From Bacteroidales bacterium (GTDB lineage: Bacteria > Bacteroidota > Bacteroidia > Bacteroidales > P3), in assembly GCA_004551865.1 (NCBI GenBank), contig SFPR01000024.1:1-25096 (forward strand): a stretch of DNA of 25,096 bases, given 5' to 3'. This document shows positions 16,510-23,894 of this stretch, piece after piece. Made by a program: the position numbers and the translations under genes. Below the pieces are notes generated by a model. That model was given only the letters and a program-made list of their open reading frames with translations. It was not told the DNA's origin and did not search any database. Every line of letters starts with the position of its first letter. The first letter of the stretch is position 1.

Positions 16510-17520
16510 TTATAACCAATAACGAGTTTCAAGATACTCCACAAGTGGAGCATATTCATCAATCTGCTTCAACGGATTAAGCAATTCCTCAGGAGAAAGA
16601 AGCATACAATATGGACGAGCGTCCTCTTTAATCTCTGCTTGGAATTTCTTCACGTCCGCACGAAGTTCTGTATTCCCATTTGGCACAACAATCAGATGAA
16701 GGAATTTATCAGCCTTGAGAGGATGCAAATACTCAGGATGCTGCTTAGACACTTTGCCTACGATAGGATGATTAGCAATAAGCTGCTCCATCAAAAGTGT
16801 CTGCCGACCGAACTCATAAAAGGGCTCTTTCTTAAAAAGATTAGACCATTTCAGCAAACGTGAATTAGACCCCACAAACGAAATGTACCTACTATAATTG
16901 TGTACATCATCGGCAGCAGGGTCGTATGACTCTGTATATTTCCATTCAATCGGAATCAGCCAATATTCCTTTCCGGCACGAGCATAGATAAACGCATCAA
17001 CAGAAGTACAATTCTTGCCACGAGACTCATGCGTTTCATTCAGCATATCAATGTTGTGGCAAACAAACTCAAAAGATATGAAGTTACTATTTGATACAGG
17101 TTTCTGCAATTCTTTATCGAAGTAGCCCTCTTGCGTATCAATAGGAGAAGGCAAAACCTTATCAAAGTGTACTCCGACTTTCTCTCCCAGCGTCTGAATC
17201 ATTGCCAGAACAGCATCATGATCTTTGCGGATTGCAAAAAGATGGTTCAGACAATGTATCTGCGAAGATAGAAGATGACCTGTAGGGAAACAACGATCCT
17301 CATACTGATGCCACCAGACGATATTATATCGCTCGAAATATTCTAAAGCGTCTTGACGTATGGGAGCATATAGGTTCTTCAAACTATCCTCATAGCAAAT
17401 AACAAATTGTCGTTGCTTACCGCTAAAGATGCCCATATTGCGAGCACCTTCAAATATTGGATTAGTCAGACGCTCTTGTTGAAGTTTGCGTTGCTGACTT
17501 TTATAGTTTGTTTCATTCAT
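16510..17520 (-). CDS. PD-(D/E)XK-like putative restriction endonuclease
   Basis: A 336-residue soluble protein. LLSSQIHCLNHLFAIR (about residues 83-98) and, at about 180-200, SVDAFIYARAGKEYWLIPIEWKYTE resemble proteins annotated as PGN_0703-family putative restriction endonucleases. The D...ExK-type core is D (in VDAF) and EWK. The target (DNA or RNA) cannot be told. No methyltransferase lies nearby, so a classical restriction-modification pair is unlikely. It is the second gene of the four-gene operon, starting 21 bases after the macro-like gene. Confidence 0.7.
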   Translation of the reverse strand: MNETNYKSQQRKLQQERLTNPIFEGARNMGIFSGKQRQFVICYEDSLKNLYAPIRQDALEYFERYNIVWWHQYEDRCFPTGHLLSSQIHCLNHLFAIRKDHDAVLAMIQTLGEKVGVHFDKVLPSPIDTQEGYFDKELQKPVSNSNFISFEFVCHNIDMLNETHESRGKNCTSVDAFIYARAGKEYWLIPIEWKYTESYDPAADDVHNYSRYISFVGSNSRLLKWSNLFKKEPFYEFGRQTLLMEQLIANHPIVGKVSKQHPEYLHPLKADKFLHLIVVPNGNTELRADVKKFQAEIKEDARPYCMLLSPEELLNPLKQIDEYAPLVEYLETRYWL

Positions 17521-17521
17521 G

Positions 17522-17559
17522 ATTATACGTTTTTATCTAAATTATACGTTTTTATCTAA
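17522..17559. repeat. 19-bp perfect tandem duplication over a stop codon
   Basis: ATTATACGTTTTTATCTAA occurs at 17522-17540 and again, with no gap, at 17541-17559. The second copy carries the last codons and the stop of the macro-like gene. The first copy fills almost all the gap to the next gene. Confidence 0.9.
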
Positions 17560-17931
17560 CACCTGCCGGAAAGATTTCGGCAAATATACATTTTCTAAAA
17601 GGCTTGCGTCTGCGAACCAAGGTGCGACTTGCTCCACTGAATAACCGGCAATCCCACAACCTACAGCTGTAACTAAAAAAGTAAGCGATGGATTTTCTTT
17701 TGCACATTGGATAAATCGAGCGACAGCTTGACGGAACGACTCTGTACCTTCCATCGTAGGCAGGGCGTAACATTGCCCCGTAAGACCCTCACCTACACCC
17801 CATTCTGCACCAAAGTGTTCGTATGCAAAACGTGCAGCTCCGCCACCATGCATGCCATGGATATTACTTCCAAATACAAAAACCTCTTTGTCTTTGAGTC
17901 GATAAATCGAATCCGGAGAAATACGTTTCAT
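17542..17931 (-). CDS. Macro-like protein of the A1S_2505 phage-protein type
   Basis: A 129-residue protein. VFVFGSNIHGMHGGGAA (about residues 17-33) and GEGLTGQCYALPT, then VTAVGCGIAGY, correspond in order and spacing to the ligand loops of macro domains, which bind or hydrolyse ADP-ribose derivatives. The same pattern is known in short proteins annotated as A1S_2505-family phage non-structural proteins. The start is set at MKRISPDS (17931); a longer frame reaches 18030, but a promoter lies within it. It is the first gene of the four-gene operon. The exact ligand is unknown. Confidence 0.75.
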   Translation of the reverse strand: MKRISPDSIYRLKDKEVFVFGSNIHGMHGGGAARFAYEHFGAEWGVGEGLTGQCYALPTMEGTESFRQAVARFIQCAKENPSLTFLVTAVGCGIAGYSVEQVAPWFADASLLENVYLPKSFRQVLDKNV

Positions 17932-17969
17932 ATTAAACTTGGACCGCAAAGGTATTGTTTTTTCTACGT

Positions 17970-18002
17970 GCAAAGTTACACTCTCTTTTTGATACAGCCA
18001 AA
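17970..18002 (-). promoter_or_regulatory. Promoter of the macro/nuclease/nuclease/HAD operon
   Basis: On the minus strand TTTG (17999-18002) is followed after 20 bases by TAACTTTGC (17970-17978), close to consensus. A second -7-like box TACCTTTGC lies at 17946-17954 with a poorly placed upstream TTTG (16 bases away), so two start points are possible. Phased array 2 begins 38 bases upstream of the -33 element. Confidence 0.72.
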
Positions 18003-18039
18003 TAATTCCTGACATAATTTTTGCAAACACCGAAAACCA

Positions 18040-18221
18040 AATCGTCGTTTTGCGAAAATGAAACGCCGATTTGGCAAAATAAAACGGCGATTTTTACAAA
18101 TAAAACGCCGTTTTTTTGGAAAAAATCGGCGTTTTTTTTCTGAGCGTTTGGCGTTATCAATCAGTGGGTTGCGAGAATATGCGAAAAAAAACGGCGTTTT
18201 TTCAAAAAAAATCGCCGTTTT
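18040..18221. repeat. Phased palindrome array 2 (AAWCGSCGWTTT units)
   Basis: GC cores start at 18043, 18064, 18085, 18106, 18127, 18149, 18170, 18192 and 18213, so every step is 21 or 22 bp. Six units fit AAWCGSCGWTTT exactly (18064, 18085, 18106, 18127, 18192, 18213). The unit at 18043 differs at the central base, and those at 18149 and 18170 are decayed but in phase. The plus-strand frame through part of it reads KRRF-type heptads, but the base restrictions (only G/C in the centre, only A/T at the flanks) point to a DNA- or RNA-level motif. Confidence 0.88.
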
Positions 18222-18227
18222 TTTTCG
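18182..18227 (-). terminator. Perfect 15-bp hairpin with A/T tracts, possible terminator
   Basis: CGAAAAAAAACGGCG (18182-18196) and CGCCGTTTTTTTTCG (18213-18227) are perfect inverted repeats with a 16-base loop. It lies 57 bases beyond the stop of the NlpC/P60 gene, in the right place to end the rfbD-peptidase transcript. The GC stem is short and the T tract is inside the stem, so efficiency is uncertain. It consists of the last two units of phased array 2. Confidence 0.45.
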
Positions 18228-18283
18228 GAAAATCTTCGTGTTTTTTGGGGCTTTTTCAAACTTGGCTGTTCCCGAAAGAGGAT

Positions 18284-18844
18284 TTACTTCTTTCCGGGGT
18301 ACTTTCCTCCGCAGCGAAAGCGTTCCGACCAGTATTTTTCGTCAAAGCGGCTGATTGTAACGCCTTTTGAGGTCGATGCGTGTATGAATGTTTCTTTGTC
18401 GATAAAGATTCCGACGTGGTTGGTGCTGCCTCCGGGAACATTGTTGAAGAAAACCAAGTCGCCTTCCCTCATCGTTTGAAGCGATTTGGTGGTTTGGCAG
18501 GCTTTTTCCATGTCTTGGGAGCGTCGCGGCAGGCTTATGCCATACACATCTTTATATACATTGGACACAAATCCCGAACAATCCACTCCTTGTTTGGTTT
18601 CTCCTCCCGAACGATAGGGTGTGCCTATCCAACCCTCGCAATAGCTCATCAGCTTTCCTTGATATGTCGGCTTCTGAGGTTTTTGTGCCACGGGTTTTTG
18701 TGGTTTGGGTTTGGGTTTTCGGTCTCTTTTCTCTATTTTGTCTGCAAGGCTTTTCCTCTGATTGCTTTTTGACACGCTGCAAGAGGCAAAACAGATTGCC
18801 GCTGCAAAGAGAAGAGACACTATTTTTACGTTCGGTGTTTTCAT
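18284..18844 (-). CDS. NlpC/P60 (C40) peptidoglycan hydrolase lipoprotein
   Basis: A 186-residue lipoprotein. The signal peptide ends FASC (lipobox, Cys near residue 22). A basic Lys/Pro-rich linker (RKPKPKPQKPVAQKPQKP) follows, then the NlpC/P60 domain. The catalytic Cys is in GVDCSGFV, preceded by GWIGTPYRSGG; the His is in TNHVGIFI, and the third polar residue is in FIHAS. It is expected to cut cell-wall peptides from the outer membrane or periplasm. The start (18844) overlaps the rfbD stop as ATGA; the longer frame upstream lies within rfbD. Confidence 0.9.
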   Translation of the reverse strand: MKTPNVKIVSLLFAAAICFASCSVSKSNQRKSLADKIEKRDRKPKPKPQKPVAQKPQKPTYQGKLMSYCEGWIGTPYRSGGETKQGVDCSGFVSNVYKDVYGISLPRRSQDMEKACQTTKSLQTMREGDLVFFNNVPGGSTNHVGIFIDKETFIHASTSKGVTISRFDEKYWSERFRCGGKYPGKK

Positions 18845-19698
18845 TTCTCCATTGTTTTTATGCATTCTGCCAAGCTGTCTTCCCAATGTGGTATGTCGAT
18901 TGACAGAAATGTTTTTATGTCTGATTTGTCCAACAAACTGAATTGGGGTCTTGTGGCTGCGGTGGGGTATTCTGTTGTTGTGATTGGTCTTACCTTGCAT
19001 TTCAAGCCCGAAAGGAGCATTGTTTTTCTTGCAAAGTCGTACCACGAGCAAACGCCTTCGTTGCTGAAATGGAAAATCTGTCCTTTGAACTCCTTATCTG
19101 CGAGCATCATCACCACTTTTGCCAAATCGGTTGCATAACAAGGGCTTCCCACTTGGTCAAATACTACTCCTATCTCGTCTTTTTCGCTTCCCAAGCGTCT
19201 CATTGTTTTGACAAAATTGTTTCCGAACTCACTGTAAAGCCACGAAGTGCGAATGATGATGCTTTGTTTGCAGTTTGCAAGCACTGCTTGTTCGCCTCGG
19301 AGCTTTGTTGTGCCATATACCGAAAGGGGATTGGGCTTGTCTGTCGGTATATAGGGGCTTGGTTTTGTGCCGTCAAAGACATAGTCGGTCGAAATGTAGA
19401 GTAGCTTTGACGAGTGTTGATTGCACAGCTTGGCAATCTGTTCTGTGGCTTTGTGATTGACAAGTTCGCAAGTCTCAGGCTCGCTTTCGGCTCTATCGAC
19501 TGCCGTATAGGCTGCAAAATGCAGCACTGCAAAGAACTTATGTTGCGAAAACAGAGCTTCCAAAGCCTCCTTTGAGGTAATGTCTGCCTCTTCTTTGTCG
19601 ATAAAGACAAAGTTGTATGCGTTGTTCGCTTTGGTTATTTTGCTCAGAGAGCGTCCGAGTTGTCCTTTAGAGCCTGTTACAAGTATGTTTTTCTGCAT
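18841..19698 (-). CDS. rfbD: dTDP-4-dehydrorhamnose reductase
   Basis: A 285-residue SDR-family enzyme for the last step of dTDP-L-rhamnose synthesis. Motifs are the NAD(P)-binding TGSKGQLGRSL near the N terminus, HFAAYTAVDRAE, YISTDYVFDG, the catalytic PLSVYGTTKLRGE (YxxxK) and RTSWLYSEFGNNFVKTM. The length is normal. The ATG at 19698 is chosen over the TTG three codons upstream. The other rhamnose genes (rfbA, B, C) are not in the window. It is divergently transcribed from the O-antigen-ligase-like gene, about 84 bases apart. Confidence 0.92.
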   Translation of the reverse strand: MQKNILVTGSKGQLGRSLSKITKANNAYNFVFIDKEEADITSKEALEALFSQHKFFAVLHFAAYTAVDRAESEPETCELVNHKATEQIAKLCNQHSSKLLYISTDYVFDGTKPSPYIPTDKPNPLSVYGTTKLRGEQAVLANCKQSIIIRTSWLYSEFGNNFVKTMRRLGSEKDEIGVVFDQVGSPCYATDLAKVVMMLADKEFKGQIFHFSNEGVCSWYDFARKTMLLSGLKCKVRPITTTEYPTAATRPQFSLLDKSDIKTFLSIDIPHWEDSLAECIKTMEK

Positions 19699-19718
19699 AG
19701 AATTCAAAAATTATTCGA

Positions 19719-19726
19719 CAAAGTTA
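19719..19726 (-). promoter_or_regulatory. Promoter -7 box of rfbD
   Basis: TAACTTTG on the minus strand, 20 bases upstream of the ATG at 19698. No TTG is found at the expected distance upstream, so only the -7 part is supported. Confidence 0.45.
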
Positions 19727-19749
19727 AGCAAATGTACTGATATAAATAG

Positions 19750-19758
19750 TACCTTTGC
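19750..19758 (+). promoter_or_regulatory. Promoter -7 box of the O-antigen-ligase-like gene
   Basis: TACCTTTGC, 24 bases before the ATG at 19783. No clear -33 TTG is present at the usual spacing. The divergent rfbD -7 box begins only 24 bases away on the other strand, so the two promoters may compete. Confidence 0.55.
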
Positions 19759-19782
19759 CGAAAAATCAAAAAGAAATTGAAG

Positions 19783-21756
19783 ATGCAGAAACAGAAAACG
19801 ATTTCCGAGGCGGTAATATGTTTGATTTGTTGCTTTATTGCCATACAGGTTTTTCCTCCGGTGTTGGTTCTTGACGGCACTTCGCTAAGACACTTCCTCA
19901 TTGCTTTGTTTGACATTGTTTCTTTGGGGTTTATGCTTTCGTGGTTGGGCAAATATAAGGCTCAACTGATTGACAAGCGTGTGCTTTCGATGCCTTTGAT
20001 GGTGGTTTGGGGTGTGTTGCTTGTGTGGATGGGGGTGAGTATGCTTTGGACTATCAATCCGGTGGAGGGTTTGGCGGTGTGGAATCGTTGGTTGGTCGTC
20101 ATTCTTTCGGCAGTCTTGCTCAGTGCTTTCTTGTTGTACGAAAACAAGGCTTTCAAAGCCCTTGTGATATGCTCGATAGTTATTGCCACAATCAACGTTC
20201 TTTCCTGCATTGTATGCTATTACCTTTTTGATGTTCATATCTCTCAGAGGAATAACTTGAAATTGAATGGTTTTTATGGCAACAAGAACATTTTTGCGGT
20301 GGCATTGCTCTTTAAGTTGCCGTTTCTTTACTATGCTTTCTTGCGATACAAGGGTTTTGTGAAGTGGTACAGCTTGGGGCTTGTTTTTCTTATCCCTTTC
20401 TGTCTTATGATGCTCAGCACGCGTTCGTGTTTCATTGGTTTGGCAATGCAGGTGGTCGTTCTTTTGGTCTATGGTGTCTTTTCGATGTGGAAATACTCCA
20501 AGCCGAAGAGGGCTGTTCTGCCTTTTGTCATTGTGATTGCAAGCATTGTTGCAGGCTTTCTTGCAGGTAACAAGTTTATTGAGTACAATTATGACAAATA
20601 TGCCTCAAAGAGCGTGCAGAACAACTATACCATTGAGGCAAGAGTGAAAACGATTGCCGAGGGAAACAGCAAGGGCAGGTTGCTGATTTGGAAAAACACT
20701 TCCGAAATCATAAAACAGAAACCTGTTTTGGGATATGGAGTGGGCAATCACAAGATTGCCATAATGAAAGTGGAGTGTGCAAAGAAGCATGACTACATTG
20801 TTTCTGACCATGCTCACAATGATTTCTTGGAAATGTTCTCCGAACTCGGTATTTTCGGGGTGATTGTGTATGCTTTGACCTATCTGTTTGCCGCCATTGC
20901 CACCATAAGGCAGGTGTTTGCCAAAAAGGCTTCCGAGATTTATCGCCTCAGAGCCTTGACAGGCGGAATGCTGATATTGACTTACTTCAATGATGCTCTT
21001 TTTAACTTTCCTCTCGAAAGGGCAGATTGTCAGATTTATCTTGCTTTGGGTATTGCTCTTTTGGTGAGCAATGCCGTGAAGATGAAACGCCGAGAGGCTT
21101 GCGGAATTTCAAGGCCGGTGTTTGTGGGGCTTTGTTTTGTTTGCGTGCCTCTGTTTGCTTTGGAGACAACTCATTGTTACAGCTCGATAATGCAAAAGAT
21201 GAGAATAAAACAACATAACGGAGATAAGTCAATCACCCTTAGTGCCAAGCAGTGGGAGCGTCGCACGCCTTTGTTTCCAAACCTTGACGAAAGCACTCAC
21301 CCTCGCAGCGTGAACATTGCCGAAAGGTATGCAAGCGAAAAGCGATACAGAGAAGCGATTGACCTTTTGCTTGCAGACAACTCAAATCCGTATTACTCTT
21401 TGAGGGAATACAGGCTTGCAAACTACTACAACAAGATTGACAAAAGCGATAGTGCCGCCTATTGGGCGAGGGTTTGCATGAAGATGAAGCCGCTATGTTA
21501 TTCGCCGGTGAGGGTCTTGGTCTCTATTGCAGGCAAAGAACAGAAACCTCAAAAGCAGTTGGAGCTTATTGATGCCTATTTGGCAATATATGACAAAGAA
21601 CCCTTGGCGTGGGAAGACAAGATAAACATACTTTTGGGGCAGAACCGAAAGGAAGAAGCCTCCGAAGTATTGCAACAAGCTGCCGAAATTTTGCCCAAAA
21701 GTAAGAAAATTGCCGCCTTGCAGAAGAAGATTTCACAGCAAGAAAGTCCGAAATGA
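19783..21756 (+). CDS. O-antigen ligase/polymerase family protein with TPR-like C-terminal tail
   Basis: A 657-residue protein. About ten hydrophobic segments fill residues 10-450. The large periplasmic loop of the Wzy_C/WaaL family is present: RLLIWKNTSEIIKQKPVLGYGVGNH followed by SDHAHNDFLEMFSELG, whose His and Arg residues are typical of this family. Residues of about 480-655 are soluble and helical, with TPR-like features (AERYASEKRYREAIDLL, LANYYNKIDKSDSAAYWAR, ILLGQNRKEEASEVL). The family joins or polymerises lipid-linked glycans at the outer face of the inner membrane; ligase and polymerase cannot be told apart here. The ATG at 19783 is preferred to an upstream TTG. Confidence 0.85.
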   Translation: MQKQKTISEAVICLICCFIAIQVFPPVLVLDGTSLRHFLIALFDIVSLGFMLSWLGKYKAQLIDKRVLSMPLMVVWGVLLVWMGVSMLWTINPVEGLAVWNRWLVVILSAVLLSAFLLYENKAFKALVICSIVIATINVLSCIVCYYLFDVHISQRNNLKLNGFYGNKNIFAVALLFKLPFLYYAFLRYKGFVKWYSLGLVFLIPFCLMMLSTRSCFIGLAMQVVVLLVYGVFSMWKYSKPKRAVLPFVIVIASIVAGFLAGNKFIEYNYDKYASKSVQNNYTIEARVKTIAEGNSKGRLLIWKNTSEIIKQKPVLGYGVGNHKIAIMKVECAKKHDYIVSDHAHNDFLEMFSELGIFGVIVYALTYLFAAIATIRQVFAKKASEIYRLRALTGGMLILTYFNDALFNFPLERADCQIYLALGIALLVSNAVKMKRREACGISRPVFVGLCFVCVPLFALETTHCYSSIMQKMRIKQHNGDKSITLSAKQWERRTPLFPNLDESTHPRSVNIAERYASEKRYREAIDLLLADNSNPYYSLREYRLANYYNKIDKSDSAAYWARVCMKMKPLCYSPVRVLVSIAGKEQKPQKQLELIDAYLAIYDKEPLAWEDKINILLGQNRKEEASEVLQQAAEILPKSKKIAALQKKISQQESPK

Positions 21757-21831
21757 TGAAATTAATTGAAATTTTTTCTTTCTGAAAATCAGTCATTTGA
21801 ACACTTCGTGGCAAAAGTTTTCAACAAAACC

Positions 21832-21864
21832 TTGACAGGTTACAACTTTTTGTCGTACATTTGC
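21832..21864 (+). promoter_or_regulatory. Promoter of the small lipoprotein gene
   Basis: TTG (21832-21834) is followed after 21 bases by TACATTTGC (21856-21864). This would give a leader of about 40 bases before the ATG at 21913. Confidence 0.75.
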
Positions 21865-21912
21865 AGAGTTAAAACAAAAGAATTATCAATAATCATTTAA
21901 ACACTAACTGAG

Positions 21913-22071
21913 ATGAAAAAAGTATTGTTTGTATTGGCAGTAGCAGGTTTCTTCGCAGCATGCGGTGGAAACACAGAATCAGCAACTGAAACTGAGACAG
22001 AAACTCCTGCAGTTGAAGAAGTAGTTGAAACAGCAACTGAAACAGCTGTTGAAACTCCTGCAGCAGAGTAA
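21913..22071 (+). CDS. Small acidic lipoprotein, 52 residues
   Basis: The signal peptide MKKVLFVLAVAGFFAACGG has a lipobox (FAAC) with Cys at residue 17. The mature part of 36 residues is almost only Glu, Thr, Ala, Val and Pro, with repeated TETET and ETPA units, strongly acidic and probably disordered. It has its own promoter and terminator and a codon set restricted to frequent codons, which suggests high expression. The function is unknown; comparable short lipoproteins occur in many Bacteroidales. Confidence 0.85.
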   Translation: MKKVLFVLAVAGFFAACGGNTESATETETETPAVEEVVETATETAVETPAAE

Positions 22072-22112
22072 TTTTTGTCGAGGCTCGGTAAGCCAAAACG
22101 AAAAAAGAAATT

Positions 22113-22141
22113 AGCAGTCCCAAAAAGAGACTGCTTTTTTT
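22113..22141 (+). terminator. Intrinsic terminator of the small lipoprotein gene
   Basis: AGCAGTC (22113-22119) pairs with GACTGCT (22129-22135) around a 9-base loop and runs into seven Ts. It lies 42 bases after the stop codon at 22071. Confidence 0.85.
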
Positions 22142-22215
22142 GTGCTTTGATGTGATTGTTTTTTCGGCATTTGAGCCGACAAGTGAGAATAGTTGCAAAC
22201 TCAAACAAGGTAGTG

Positions 22216-23166
22216 ATGAAGTTTTTTACCGAAGTAAATCCTCAACCCTCTCAGATAAAGATAACTCATGGCGATAAGCTGCTGTTGGCAGGCTCTTGCT
22301 TTACCGAAAACATCGGCAGACGCTTTGAACGTTCGGGATTTGAGGTCTGCATTAACCCTTTCGGCATTGCATACAATCCTCTTTCGATTTGCGATTGCAT
22401 AAAGAGAGTTGCCAAAGAGGAGCTTTTTGTCGAAGAAGAGCTTGTGAAGATAGGAGAATACTGGAAGTCGTATTCTCATCATGGCGATTTCAGAAGCGAA
22501 AACCGCAAGGAATGTTTGCAAATGATAAATACATCACTCTCAAACGCTCACAGCTTTCTTTCGGACGCTCGTTTTGTCATTTTGACTTTGGGAACGGCAT
22601 GGGTTTATTCACTCAAAGAAAACGGCAAACTGCTTGCCAACTGCCACAAACTGCCCTCACAGCTGATTGACCGCAGCTTGTGCAGCGTTGAAAGGGTGGC
22701 TTGTTCGCTCGAAGAGACGTTTGAGACTTGTCGCTCGCTCAATCCGTCGGTGCAATTCATTCTCACCATAAGCCCCATTCGCCATTGGCGAGAGGGTTTC
22801 AGAGACAATATGCTCAGCAAGTCGGTTCTTCACCTTGCAACAGAGGAGTTCTGTCGCAAGACTTCGAGCATCTATTTCCCTTCTTATGAAATAATGATGG
22901 ACGAACTGAGGGATTATCGTTTCTATGCCGACGATATGTTGCACCCGAGTGAAAAGGCAGAGACTTATATATGGGAGAAATTTCAGCAGACTTTCTTCTC
23001 ACAGGAGACAACAGGTCTTGTAAGCGAGTTTGAAAAGCTCTACTCCATGCTCTCTCACCGTCCGTTCAATCCCCAAAGCGAACAATACAAACAGCATCTT
23101 CAAAAAGCAGAGAAATTAAAACAAGAATTGAATGAAAGACTTGGCAGAACAAAGATATACGATTGA
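22216..23166 (+). CDS. GSCFA domain protein
   Basis: A 316-residue protein. The name motif is present as LLAGSCFTENIGRRFE (about residues 26-41), followed by NPFGIAYNPLSI, VILTLGTAWVY, LTISPIRHWREG and, near residue 240, YADDMLHPSEKAETYIWEKF. GSCFA is an SGNH-hydrolase-like domain: GSC, GT.W and the DxxH pair (DDMLH) occupy the expected block positions. The substrate is unknown; an esterase acting on glycans or lipids is plausible. The start MKFFTEVNP (22216) is preferred to 22156. Its end overlaps cutC by 35 bases. Confidence 0.87.
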   Translation: MKFFTEVNPQPSQIKITHGDKLLLAGSCFTENIGRRFERSGFEVCINPFGIAYNPLSICDCIKRVAKEELFVEEELVKIGEYWKSYSHHGDFRSENRKECLQMINTSLSNAHSFLSDARFVILTLGTAWVYSLKENGKLLANCHKLPSQLIDRSLCSVERVACSLEETFETCRSLNPSVQFILTISPIRHWREGFRDNMLSKSVLHLATEEFCRKTSSIYFPSYEIMMDELRDYRFYADDMLHPSEKAETYIWEKFQQTFFSQETTGLVSEFEKLYSMLSHRPFNPQSEQYKQHLQKAEKLKQELNERLGRTKIYD

Positions 23167-23890
23167 GACTTGTACCGACACGGCTTACTCTTGCAAAATG
23201 GCGGTTGAGGGTGGTTGCGACAGAATAGAGCTTTGCTCTTCGCTTGCCTTGGGTGGCTTGACGCCTTCGGCATCTTTGATTGAGTATGCTTGCAATCTTC
23301 CTTCGGTGAGCATAGCTGTGATGATTCGTCCGCGATGTGGCGACTTTCTTTATGACGATGATGAGTTTGAGTTGATGAAACGCGATATAGAGTTGAGCAA
23401 AGAGCTTGGTGCAGGCTCTGTTGTTTTCGGGATTTTGACACCCGAAGCAATGGTAGATAAGAAAAGGACGCGTCTTCTTGTTGAAGCAGCCGAGGGAATG
23501 CAGGTGTGCTTTCACAGAGCGATAGATATGACTCAAAATATTATGCAGTCGATGGAAGACATTATAGCTTGCGGCTGCCACAGAGTGCTTACCTCGGGAG
23601 GATTTGCCACGGCAGCAGAGGGCATTGAGGTAATAAGACAAATGCAGCAGAGCTTTGGCAAGAGCATCGACATTATGGTAGGTTCAGCAGTAAGCAGCAG
23701 CAATGTCAAACGTTTCAGAGACATCGGGATAAGGTCGTTTCACCTGTCGGGAAAGGCAGATTGTGAGAGCCGCATGAGCTTTCGCAAGGCAGGAATATCA
23801 ATGGGAGCAACCGATCCTGCAAGAGAGTATGTGCTTTCGCAAACCGACCCTTGCAAGATTGCCGCTCTGAGAGAAGCATTGAATAGCTGA
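23132..23890 (+). CDS. cutC: CutC family protein (copper homeostasis)
   Basis: A 252-residue TIM-barrel protein of typical CutC length. Motifs are GGCDRIELCSSLALGGLTPS (about residues 27-46), VMIRPRCGDFLY, GSVVFGILT, VCFHRAIDM, CGCHRVLTSGG and VGSAVSSSNV. CutC was linked to copper tolerance in E. coli, but its catalytic role is not established. Translation is probably coupled to the GSCFA gene through the 35-base overlap. Confidence 0.92.
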   Translation: MKDLAEQRYTIETCTDTAYSCKMAVEGGCDRIELCSSLALGGLTPSASLIEYACNLPSVSIAVMIRPRCGDFLYDDDEFELMKRDIELSKELGAGSVVFGILTPEAMVDKKRTRLLVEAAEGMQVCFHRAIDMTQNIMQSMEDIIACGCHRVLTSGGFATAAEGIEVIRQMQQSFGKSIDIMVGSAVSSSNVKRFRDIGIRSFHLSGKADCESRMSFRKAGISMGATDPAREYVLSQTDPCKIAALREALNS

Positions 23891-23894
23891 AAAA

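Noticed and set aside
16510..17520. Classical restriction-modification system
   Set aside because: No DNA methyltransferase or specificity subunit is found in the window.
17932..18030. 33-residue N-terminal extension of the macro-like protein
   Set aside because: It contains the operon promoter; the macro motif starts soon after the ATG at 17931.
18040..18221. CRISPR array
   Set aside because: Repeats are 12 bp with spacers of 9-10 bp of AT-rich sequence; CRISPR repeats are longer, spacers are about 30 bp, and no cas gene is present.
18058..18354. Plus-strand ORF with KRRF heptads across phased array 2
   Set aside because: Heptads follow from the 21-bp period. Base choices are limited to G/C at the centre and A/T at the flanks, which coding would not require; phase shifts of 22 bp break the pattern and the rest is opposite the peptidase gene.
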